From an uncultured Lachnospiraceae bacterium (lineage in GTDB: Bacteria; Bacillota; Clostridia; Lachnospirales; Lachnospiraceae), in contig CAMWXE010000046.1 of NCBI GenBank assembly GCA_947178145.1, forward strand, positions 1 through 40,970: 40,970 nucleotides of DNA. The letters are read 5' to 3'. A model generated the notes under the pieces. That model saw only the letters and a list, made by a program, of their open reading frames with translations. It was not told the origin of the DNA and searched no databases. Of this stretch, positions 1 through 6,477 are shown in pieces. Position 1 is the first letter of the stretch, and each line of letters begins with the position of its first letter. Position numbers and translations under genes: made by a program.

Positions 1-1
1 T

Positions 2-79
2 GAAGTAGATGGACAATCGGTTGAAGACAGCAGATATTCAATTCGGTTTAATGCAATCACAGGAGAGGAAATTTCGTGA
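2..79 (+). CDS. C-terminal tail of an unidentified protein (partial at left edge)
   Basis: An open frame enters from the left edge and ends in TGA at 77-79, giving 25 residues that finish in GEEIS. Its stop overlaps the GTG start of the next frame by GTGA, and an AGGAGAGG ribosome site lies inside it at 61-68. That arrangement is typical of translationally coupled operon genes, so I think it is real. The fragment is too short to identify. An ABC ATPase upstream of a permease is one possibility, but nothing in the 25 residues proves it. Confidence 0.4.
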   Translation, partial: EVDGQSVEDSRYSIRFNAITGEEIS

Positions 80-186
80 GAAGGGTATTCATAAACGAAT
101 GGAAGAGGGCAATCAACGCGGGTGCTGTCATAGCGGTTATTGGCGTTATGTTCTGCATTTGCTTTGATAAATCCGGGACTATCTGA
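76..186 (+). pseudogene. Truncated membrane protein N-terminus, permease-like
   Basis: A GTG start at 76 has a good Shine-Dalgarno (AGGAGAGG, 61-68) and overlaps the previous stop by 4 bases. The 36 residues begin MRRVFINEWKRAI and run straight into a hydrophobic helix (about residues 14-30). A short basic N-terminus followed at once by a transmembrane helix is how ABC-2 type permeases start. The frame stops at 184-186, just after the sequence changes into serine recombinase coding sequence in another frame (from about 171). I infer that recombination replaced the rest of this gene. The family assignment is tentative. Confidence 0.4.
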
Positions 187-1085
187 ACTGGCAGGGCGTG
201 AAAAACACAAGGGGACAACCGCTGACCTATAACAGCATCCAGCACCTTTTGAACAACCGCCGCTATATCGGGGAGTACACCTACCGGGACATTGTTGTTC
301 CAGATGGCATCCCCGCCATTGTTCCCCAAGACCTCTTTGAGCGGGTACAAGACCGGCTGGCAAAGAACAAAAAAGCCCCTGCCCGGTACAAGGCAGAGGA
401 AGATTACCTGCTGACCACCAAGCTGTTCTGCGGGTACTGCGGGGCCTATCTCTGCGGCGAGAGCGGCACCAGCCACACCGGGAACACCCACCGCTATTAC
501 AAGTGCGTGTCCGTGAAGAAGAAGCGGCAGGAGTGCCACAAGAAGTCTGTCCGCAAGGAATGGATAGAGGATTTTGTGGTGGGCGAAACCATGAAGATGG
601 TGATGGACGATAAGGCGATAGAGGCCATTGTGTCCATGCTGATGGACTTGCAGGACAGGGAAAATGTGAATTTGCCGCTGTATGAACAGCAGTTGCGGGA
701 AGCGGATATCGCCATTCAAAACCTGCTGAACGCTATCCAGCAGGGAATCCTTACCAAGTCCACCAAGGGGCGGCTGGAAGAACTGGAAGCGACGAAGGAA
801 GAACTGGAAACCCGTATTGCCTGTGAGAAGCTGGCAAAGCCCAAGGTGAGCGCCGAGTTTATGACATTCTGGCTCCACCGCTTCCGCAAGCTGGACGTGC
901 GACAGAAAGCCCACAGAAAGATGTTGATTGATACTTTCATCAACGCCATTTTCCTCTATGATGACAAGATGGTGATTACCTTCAACTACAAGGAAGGGAC
1001 GGACACAATTACATTTGATGACCTCAAAACCTCCCCCGCGGCGGAAAAGTCTGGTTCGGATTTGGATTGCTTAACTGCAGTTTAA
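171..1085 (+). pseudogene. Large serine recombinase, C-terminal part only
   Basis: The protein from about 171 (first GTG at 198) matches the latter part of large serine recombinases of conjugative or mobilizable transposons. It has the recombinase domain (NTRGQPLTYNSIQHLLNNR, YIGEYTYRDI), a zinc ribbon (CGYCGAYLCG, then YYKC and ECHKK), a coiled coil (about residues 150-215) and the FWLHRF...INAIFLYDD C-terminus. The N-terminal catalytic resolvase domain with its nucleophilic serine is absent, and two in-frame stops (165-170) lie immediately upstream. Family members run to roughly 500-550 residues; about 300 remain. It cannot catalyse recombination and is best read as the scar of an element that left or was deleted. 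The GTG at 198 has no convincing ribosome site. Confidence 0.85.
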
Positions 1086-1173
1086 AGGACTGTTTTTGAG
1101 GATATGAAAAGCCTTGGGGACGGTTCTTTTTTTGTGCTGTTTTAGAGCCGGGGAGGTTGTGTTCTCTATGGAA

Positions 1174-1200
1174 AGAGACAGGATTGTATAACCTGTCTCT
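1174..1200 (-). terminator. Hairpin after the hydrolase gene
   Basis: Perfect 9-bp stem AGAGACAGG / CCTGTCTCT with a 9-nt loop, touching the hydrolase stop codon. On the minus strand it is followed by only TTT, so it is a weak intrinsic terminator at best. Confidence 0.45.
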
Positions 1201-2006
1201 CATTTCATGAAAAAATGCAAAACGCGTTCCTTAAAATCTTCTGCCTCTTCATACGCAGCATGGCCAAGACCACTATAAATAAGCAGTTCACTACCGCTGA
1301 CTTTATCGGCTATTGCAGAAGCAGCAGTTGTTCCTACGATTTGATCGCAGTCTCCGCCAATCACTAATGTAGGGCATGTGATTTTGTTCAATTCCGCGCA
1401 GGCATTGTGGCTGATACAGGAATCGGCCTGTATCAGAAAGCGCTGAAAACTTTTTGGTTTTCCGATTCTCCCAAGGATCGGATAAAGCCGCCGGTACTTT
1501 TTTAAATATGTTTCTGAATATGATTTTTCTGCGGTATCAATGATTAGATTCTTATAATTTCCCTGCATTGCCATTTCCATCCAGGCACCAACTGTTTTAT
1601 GTATTGTTTCATTTGGCATTGAACTTGTCACGGCCAGAATGAGCCTATGAACCAAATCCGGATAATCAATTGCAAGATACTGCGCGATCATACCACCCTG
1701 GGATATGCCTAAAATATCTGCTTTTGAGAGACCGAGAACGGCCATGGCTTCTGCTTGGTCTTTTGCCATTTCCCTTGTAGAATACCCTTCCTGCAGATGG
1801 TTTTTCCGGCTGAAAACATACACTGTAAATTCTTTTGCATAGGCCCTGTACATCATTGAAAATACAAGAGCCATTCCTTTCACTGTAGATAGTCCGTCGC
1901 CCAACCCGGGCAGCATGATAAGATTTTTGTTTCCGCTCCCAAAAGAAATGTAATCCATTTCAGAGTTTCCAACACGAACACTTCCATTATGGGCATGATA
2001 AAACAT
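1200..2006 (-). CDS. Alpha/beta-fold hydrolase
   Basis: 268 residues. Signs of the alpha/beta hydrolase fold are the early MLPGLGDG oxyanion region (31-38), the nucleophile elbow GISQGG with Ser102, an acid in GGDCDQIVG (Asp219 or Asp221) and the catalytic His249 in SGLGHAAYEE. The substrate cannot be told from sequence; family members include esterases, lipases and lactonases. It lies 11 bp downstream of a TetR gene on the same strand with its own AAGGAG site, so the two form an operon presumably repressed through the operator at 2688-2715. It has no signal peptide and is probably cytoplasmic. Confidence 0.85.
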   Translation of the reverse strand: MFYHAHNGSVRVGNSEMDYISFGSGNKNLIMLPGLGDGLSTVKGMALVFSMMYRAYAKEFTVYVFSRKNHLQEGYSTREMAKDQAEAMAVLGLSKADILGISQGGMIAQYLAIDYPDLVHRLILAVTSSMPNETIHKTVGAWMEMAMQGNYKNLIIDTAEKSYSETYLKKYRRLYPILGRIGKPKSFQRFLIQADSCISHNACAELNKITCPTLVIGGDCDQIVGTTAASAIADKVSGSELLIYSGLGHAAYEEAEDFKERVLHFFMK

Positions 2007-2017
2007 GATAATCTCCT

Positions 2018-2644
2018 TTATTTTACGATTCCTGCTTTTAGGATTTCTATATATTCTGACAGATTTTTTACATATTCTTTTTCTATTGCTTTGAAATCTG
2101 GATTGGCTTGTTTTTGTATTTGAGCCAAAAAATCTTCATTAAAACCTTTCAGAAACCACTTTATCATATCAATCGTTTTTTGCGTGTCCCATCGGAATTG
2201 AGCGGTATCAATATCCTGTAAAAACCAATAATAGATATCCTGTTCCCTTTTGTCATATTTCAATATGGTTTTCCGATATATATCGGTATCAGTTTTCGTA
2301 AATGACCTGACAATCAATCTGGATTTTTCGGGATGCAGAATATACCATGAAAACTCCAAAGCAGAGTATTCTATGATTCGCTCAAACAGATCGGATGAAA
2401 GGGTATTTACTTTTTCTTTTAAGCTGGAAATAAGCTCCGCTGTGATTTCATCAAGAATATAAAAATAAAAATCCTCTTTTGTAGGAAAATATTTAAATAA
2501 ACTTCCCTTACTGATACCAGCTATTTTAACAATTCGGTTTGTGGAACTATTCTCAAAGCCGTAGTTGGCAAATTCGGAAATTCCTGCTGTAAAAATATTC
2601 TGCTGTTTTTCGCGATTCAGTCCAAAAAATAATGATGTCGGCAT
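2018..2644 (-). CDS. TetR/AcrR-family transcriptional regulator
   Basis: 208 residues from the ATG at 2644, chosen because GAGGAG sits just upstream (the GTG further out at 2701 lies inside the operator palindrome). The N-terminus carries the TetR helix-turn-helix: FANYGFENSSTNRIVKIAG, then ISKGSLFKYFPTKEDFY. The C-terminal ligand domain is not recognisable. It heads an operon with the alpha/beta hydrolase. The perfect palindrome 44 bp upstream of the start suggests autoregulation, with the ligand possibly a substrate of the hydrolase (inference). Confidence 0.9.
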   Translation of the reverse strand: MPTSLFFGLNREKQQNIFTAGISEFANYGFENSSTNRIVKIAGISKGSLFKYFPTKEDFYFYILDEITAELISSLKEKVNTLSSDLFERIIEYSALEFSWYILHPEKSRLIVRSFTKTDTDIYRKTILKYDKREQDIYYWFLQDIDTAQFRWDTQKTIDMIKWFLKGFNEDFLAQIQKQANPDFKAIEKEYVKNLSEYIEILKAGIVK

Positions 2645-2687
2645 TGTAATCTCCTCGAAATGACCATATGTTTCCTTTGCGTGTTTT

Positions 2688-2715
2688 ATTATAGTGACCA
2701 CTTGGTCACTATAAT
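2688..2715. promoter_or_regulatory. Perfect 28-bp palindrome, likely TetR operator
   Basis: ATTATAGTGACCA, two bases (CT), then TGGTCACTATAAT: 13-bp arms with no mismatch. The core GTGACCACTTGGTCAC has the size and symmetry of TetR-family operators, and it lies directly upstream of the TetR/hydrolase operon. The outer TATAAT bases may double as a -10 element, so a bound repressor would block polymerase. Confidence 0.75.
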
Positions 2716-2756
2716 CAGTATATCTGCGTTCCGATCATTTGTCAAATAAATTTCAA

Positions 2757-2892
2757 CTCATCAACATTGTCCAGGACATACTGCAGCCCACAAACAGCCC
2801 CTGCTGTTGCATTTTGTCATACAGGCTACTTCCGGCTGCACCTATCGTCAGTGCAGGTTTTGTAATCTGTATCAGAACGAACGTTTTTGCAT
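2757..2892. pseudogene. Scrambled relic of the radical SAM gene at 9527-10408
   Basis: Three blocks match the radical SAM gene elsewhere in this window. 2757-2787 equals 9572-9602 (31 of 31 bases). 2789-2817 equals 9749-9777 with one mismatch. 2818-2892 equals the reverse complement of 10281-10355 with three mismatches in 75, and covers the Cys motif (CTYRQCRFC). The first two blocks are collinear but lack the 146 bp between them; the third is inverted. It cannot encode the enzyme. I counted these matches by eye. Confidence 0.85.
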
Positions 2893-2929
2893 CAGAGTTC
2901 GAGTGATGAAGTGGGCTTTGAGAACTTAG

Positions 2930-3100
2930 ATGGAAGCAAAGGACGTGATGGCGTGGCAGAATGAGTTGATGGCATACCGGGACGAAAAAGGTAAGCCTTA
3001 TTCAGCAGATTATTTGAGGACAATTCACGCACAACTGACAGCAATATTCAACCATGCAGTAAACTTTTACAACCTGCCTTACAACCTAGAGCGTGTTTGA
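2930..3100 (+). pseudogene. Tyrosine recombinase (integrase) fragment
   Basis: 56 residues in one frame, including KDVMAWQNELMAYRDEKGK and TIHAQLTAIFNHAV. This matches the SAM-like core-binding domain (N-terminal arm) of transposon/phage tyrosine integrases. No catalytic domain (R..HxxR..Y) follows. The frame runs into a MITE whose end at 3089 supplies the last codons and stop, so the insertion appears to sit in the relic. No start codon with a ribosome site is evident. Confidence 0.7.
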
Positions 3101-3269
3101 AAAATCATTCCTACCACCTGCATAACGACGCGTACGCGTCGTATTCACCACTTTGCGAGATATTTGCGCCAAATTCAGTCAACATAGCCCGCTATGCCTC
3201 CTTCATTTGGCACAAATCTCTCACAAACTGTTACGCACATCTGGCAGAAAGCATTTTTCAAACACGCTC
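3089..3269. repeat. 181-bp MITE-like element with GAGCGTGTTTGAAAAAT ends
   Basis: Terminal inverted repeats GAGCGTGTTTGAAAAAT (3089-3105) and its exact complement (3253-3269), each flanked by TA within CTAG. The interior is also a long imperfect palindrome: TTTGCGAGATATTTGCGCC pairs with the complement of GGCACAAATCTCTCACAAA around CATAGCCCGCTATG. It has no ORF. CTAG or TA duplication is characteristic of IS5-superfamily insertions, so a non-autonomous IS5-type element is the likeliest reading. The parent transposase is not in this window. Confidence 0.75.
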
Positions 3270-3312
3270 TAGTACAGCATTGAAATTTTCATCAGGGTAT
3301 TGCATTATCACC

Positions 3313-3352
3313 TACAAAGTGTTAAGATGTTTATACACCCACAAAATGTTAA
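3313..3352 (+). promoter_or_regulatory. Paired BlaI-type operator half-sites
   Basis: Two copies of ACAAA(G/A)TGTTAA, at 3314-3325 and 3341-3352, lie just before the ribosome site of the blaI remnant. Each contains ACA-n3-TGT dyads of the kind bound by BlaI/MecI repressors. This is inferred from position and dyad form only; the intact BlaI at 6070 might still bind here. Confidence 0.4.
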
Positions 3353-3369
3353 TATAAAAGGAGGACAAA

Positions 3370-3659
3370 ATGGCACAGCAAATTTCTGAATCCGAATTGG
3401 TACTAATGAAAATCATTTGGAAGAATGGAGGGGCGGCTTTATATTCCCTCATCATGGAGGAAGTGGAAAAAGACAAAAACGACAAAAACGACTGGAAGAA
3501 CAACACCGTACTCACTCTGCTTTCCCGTCTGGGCGAAAAAAGTTCTTAGTCTACGGCGGGAATGTGAAAAACTTAGTGTCAGCCTTGTTGCGGCAGGATA
3601 TTCTTTCGGCGGACGAATTGAAAGAGATTGAAACATTTTGGAGGAAAGAAAATGAATGA
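3370..3659 (+). pseudogene. BlaI/MecI-family repressor, internally deleted and frameshifted
   Basis: From ATG 3370 (ribosome site AAAGGAGGA) there is a normal BlaI winged-helix start: ISESELVLMKIIWKNGGA, then NNTVLTLLSRLGEK. It ends at TAG 3547-3549 after 59 residues. A second frame immediately after gives the BlaI C-terminus (YGGNVKNLVSALLRQ...LKEIETFWRKENE) ending at 3659. About 25-30 residues expected between the halves are missing. Total coding is near 97 residues against about 125-130 in the family. It overlaps the following M56 gene by 8 bp, as intact blaI-blaR pairs do. The N-terminal piece could still bind DNA but lacks the dimerisation part. Confidence 0.8.
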
Positions 3660-5481
3660 ATTTATGAAAATATTATTGTCGCTGTCTGTTTCCGGCGCAC
3701 TGTTACTGCTTCTTATTTTGGGAGGGAAGCCGCTGTATAAAAACAGATTCAGCAAGCGTTGGCAGTATTATATCTGGATAGTTGTTGCGCTGCGGTTTCT
3801 GCTTCCCTGGAATGATTTATTTCCATTTACTCCCGATACTACGATTGTTGGAAGTCTGTTTGAAAAGTTCGATACAGCAGCAGTAATGAATGCCCCTCTT
3901 ACAAGCCCCAATGTACCCGTTCCCGTCAATCCGGGGAACAGCAAAGCAGAGCCGATACAGACAAACCGGGAAATAACCGCTGCTGCCTTGCGTGAGCCAT
4001 TTAATATATATTTCTGCCTGTTTTTTATTTGGTCAGCATTGGCACTGGTTTTATTTGTCCGTAAGATAACGGTCTATCAAAAATATGTCCAATATATCAA
4101 AGCGGGAAATAAAGAGGTATCGGATATAAAAATCTTGAATCTGCTATCTGATTGTGAAAAAAAACTGAATATCAAATCAGGTGTGGAATTATGCCAAAAT
4201 GCACTGATAAATTCCCCCATTATGATTGGCTTCTTTCGACCAAGCATTATTTTACCAGCTAAAGAACTGGGGAGCAAGGAACTGTTCTATATATTTGCAC
4301 ATGAACTAATTCACTATAAAAGGAGGGATATGTTTTACAAATGGCTGATAGAGATTGCCGCTTGTGTACATTGGTTTAACCCATTTGTGTATTTACTGGG
4401 AAAGGAGGTAAACAGAACTTGTGAATTGTCATGTGATGAAGCGGTTGTACTCATATTGGGTGACAAAACGAAACGAGAGTATGGAGATATGCTGATTTCA
4501 TTTGTGAGAGCAGACAATCAGTATAAAAGTTCTTTGGCATCCGTTACTTTAACAGAAGGAGCAGAACAACTAAAAGAAAGGTTAGGTGCTATTATGGAGT
4601 TAAAAAAGAAATCTAAATCAATTAAAGTGATTACCGCCATTTTCACTTTTTCACTCTGTATTTGCTTTGCAGCAGCTGGCGCATATGCTGCGCCAAGCCA
4701 ACCCGAAGAAAAGAAAATGCAGGAACAGGAACAGAGCGAACAGAGAATTGAAGAATCGGAAATTTCAGTCAGCGAAGATGAAAATTACAAGTCTATATAT
4801 ACGCAAAATGGATATTTCTATAATTCCTACATTATCGAAATGGGCTGGAACGTGTATGGCGACGAGTATTCCGACCAGACAGAATTGATTCTGAAAGATG
4901 GCTCAGTAATGAAAGTATATTTTAGTGATACTTCAAAGGATTATATCGCTGATAAAGTGGCAATTGCTACGATAACCGAACTCTTATCGTATCTAAAAGA
5001 TATAAATACTTATCCGACAATAGAAATGCCAGTTATTACAAAGATTGTCTATACAGGTGATAAAGAAATGTCAGCATTGAGGGAAGAATTTTATCAAGAC
5101 GGAGATGTTTACGGCTTTTCAGCACTCTTTTCACTCTTAGACGAGGCAGGACAAGAAGAGTGGTATCAAAAAATATATGACGCTGATAAAATTGCTTTCT
5201 TTTCAGCTGCAATAGGATATATGGATAATGACTTGATTTCTGTATATGTAGACAAAGCAGATCAGGACGGAAAAACAAATTTCTTTTCTGCATTTTTGAA
5301 TTACATGCAGCCGGATATGGTAAAACAATATGCTGAAAAATATTATGCGGCAGATGATGTTACCCGCTTTGCGGTTATGATTCCATACATGACTGAAAAG
5401 GAACAGCAGGATTGGCTCAAGAAAGTACAGACAGATAAGAAAAACTCTTTTTTCACAGTATTATCTGATAATTTATTTTGA
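3652..5481 (+). CDS. BlaR1/MecR1-like M56 membrane metallopeptidase with a helical-repeat C-terminus
   Basis: 609 residues from ATG 3652, which has a GGAGGAAAG site; the frame opens slightly earlier, but that ATG lacks one. N-terminal transmembrane helices precede the M56 peptidase domain with the zinc site H217-E218-x-x-H221 (AHELIHYKRRD) and S260-CDEAV. A further helix (TFSLCICFAAAGAYA) follows. In place of the penicillin-binding sensor of BlaR1, the C-terminus holds about four repeats of roughly 28 residues with the theme FFSA-x3-YM. Known BlaR1 proteins sense a ligand outside the cell and inactivate BlaI. Here the partner gene directly upstream is broken, so signalling may be lost or rerouted to the BlaI at 6070. 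Confidence 0.85.
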   Translation: MNEFMKILLSLSVSGALLLLLILGGKPLYKNRFSKRWQYYIWIVVALRFLLPWNDLFPFTPDTTIVGSLFEKFDTAAVMNAPLTSPNVPVPVNPGNSKAEPIQTNREITAAALREPFNIYFCLFFIWSALALVLFVRKITVYQKYVQYIKAGNKEVSDIKILNLLSDCEKKLNIKSGVELCQNALINSPIMIGFFRPSIILPAKELGSKELFYIFAHELIHYKRRDMFYKWLIEIAACVHWFNPFVYLLGKEVNRTCELSCDEAVVLILGDKTKREYGDMLISFVRADNQYKSSLASVTLTEGAEQLKERLGAIMELKKKSKSIKVITAIFTFSLCICFAAAGAYAAPSQPEEKKMQEQEQSEQRIEESEISVSEDENYKSIYTQNGYFYNSYIIEMGWNVYGDEYSDQTELILKDGSVMKVYFSDTSKDYIADKVAIATITELLSYLKDINTYPTIEMPVITKIVYTGDKEMSALREEFYQDGDVYGFSALFSLLDEAGQEEWYQKIYDADKIAFFSAAIGYMDNDLISVYVDKADQDGKTNFFSAFLNYMQPDMVKQYAEKYYAADDVTRFAVMIPYMTEKEQQDWLKKVQTDKKNSFFTVLSDNLF

Positions 5482-5511
5482 CAAATAATAGTAGCCTGAA
5501 TAGCAGCGATG

Positions 5512-5545
5512 AAAGGGCAGACGCCTAAAAGCGCAGCTGCCCTTT
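5512..5545 (+). terminator. Intrinsic terminator after the M56 gene
   Basis: A 9-bp perfect stem AAAGGGCAG / CTGCCCTTT with a 16-nt loop, ending in TTTT, 30 bp after the stop of the M56 gene. Confidence 0.7.
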
Positions 5546-5651
5546 TGCTCTATATAGAGGGCAAAAAAAGATTAGAATGGCTCTGTGTATGATAAATATG
5601 CAGGGCTTTTCTTAACCAACAAAGTATTTGTGATTAAGATAGAAAGACAGA

Positions 5652-5753
5652 ATGAATGAGATGGATTTCGTAGGCGCAGGCATTGTGGGAATAGCCAGTT
5701 ATGCACATTTCCATGATGCGATTTTATGGAACTTAGGAACTGTAGAAAAATAA
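5652..5753 (+). pseudogene. 33-codon fragment running into a MITE
   Basis: ATG 5652 opens a short frame (MNEMDFVGAGIVGIASYAHF...) that runs into the left end of the MITE at 5736, which supplies the last six codons and the stop. It has no clear ribosome site. I do not recognise the sequence. It may be a gene cut by the insertion or may be noncoding. Confidence 0.2.
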
Positions 5754-5893
5754 GTGACACATCTTGACTTGTCTATTTCTCCGATTGTGCATGTCAAAAA
5801 GCCTTGCCGCAGCCCACTACGCCTACGTTTTTTGACATACACCCTCGAAGAAATATTCTGCGCAATCTGTATCACTTATTTTCCTACAGTTCC
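5736..5893 (-). repeat. GGAACTGT-family MITE, copy 1 (158 bp, inverted)
   Basis: Ends GGAACTGTAG and CTACAGTTCC flanked by TTA on both sides (5733-5735 and 5894-5896), consistent with a 3-bp TNA target duplication. Inner arms carry AAATAAGTGA-type sequence at both ends. The core, read on the minus strand, holds GTAGGCGTAGTGGGCTGCGG. It is the same element as 11413-11556 in opposite orientation. No ORF. Confidence 0.8.
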
Positions 5894-6069
5894 TTACAAT
5901 TAATATGTTGGAAATGCGGCATTAAAAGGCGGAAGAAATGTGTGGAAGAAAAAAGGCGGTGCAAAGGTAAAAATATAACAAACATTATCAAATATTCGGA
6001 ACATACATTAACAAAAACTGCATTCTGGTCGATATAGATATAAATATAATAAAAAAAGGGGCTGACAAC

Positions 6070-6477
6070 ATGGAAAAAGAAACTACTCCCAGTCAGAGTG
6101 AATGGCTGATTATGGAAGTGTTTTGGGCAAATGAAACGCCTACCATGACTGCAAAGGAAGTAATCAGGAAAATGCAGGGGAGGTCGGATATGTCGCCCAG
6201 AATGGTGCGTGTCCTGTTGAACCGCTTATGGCAGAAAGGTGTTTTAAGTTATACCGTAGATGAACATGATTTAAGGGTTTACCACTATACTGCCCGGAAA
6301 TCAAAAGAAGAATGCCAGAGAGAAAAAAGCCGGAAGTTTGTAGACAGCTATTTTGAGGGCAGCAGGAAGAACGCAATGGCGGCATTGCTGCAAAGTGCAA
6401 AACTGACGGAAGAACAGCTCCGGGAATTGGAAGAAATCTTGGAGAAGTGCAAAGACAAGGATAATGACAAGGAATGA
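6070..6477 (+). CDS. BlaI/MecI/CopY-family transcriptional repressor
   Basis: 135 residues, the full family length. It has a winged-helix N-terminus (SQSEWLIMEVFWANE, MTAKEVIRKMQ, MVRVLLNRLWQKGVL) and a C-terminal dimerisation helix (LTEEQLRELEEILEKC). It precedes and overlaps by 4 bp (ATGA) an M56 peptidase gene, the classic BlaI-BlaR arrangement in which the peptidase cleaves the repressor. There is no beta-lactamase or PBP2a gene in the window, so the regulon is unknown. GGGG in AAAAGGGGCTGACAAC serves as ribosome site. It is the only intact BlaI here and could serve both M56 proteins. Confidence 0.9.
   Translation: MEKETTPSQSEWLIMEVFWANETPTMTAKEVIRKMQGRSDMSPRMVRVLLNRLWQKGVLSYTVDEHDLRVYHYTARKSKEECQREKSRKFVDSYFEGSRKNAMAALLQSAKLTEEQLRELEEILEKCKDKDNDKE

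Noticed and set aside
57..914. Long minus-strand ORF of 285 codons across the recombinase remnant
   Set aside because: It is antisense to clearly recognisable recombinase sequence, and its translation is a Leu/His/Phe-rich shadow without family features.
5804..6037. 77-codon ORF inside and after MITE copy 1
   Set aside because: It starts within the repeat, lacks a ribosome site and has no protein-like features.
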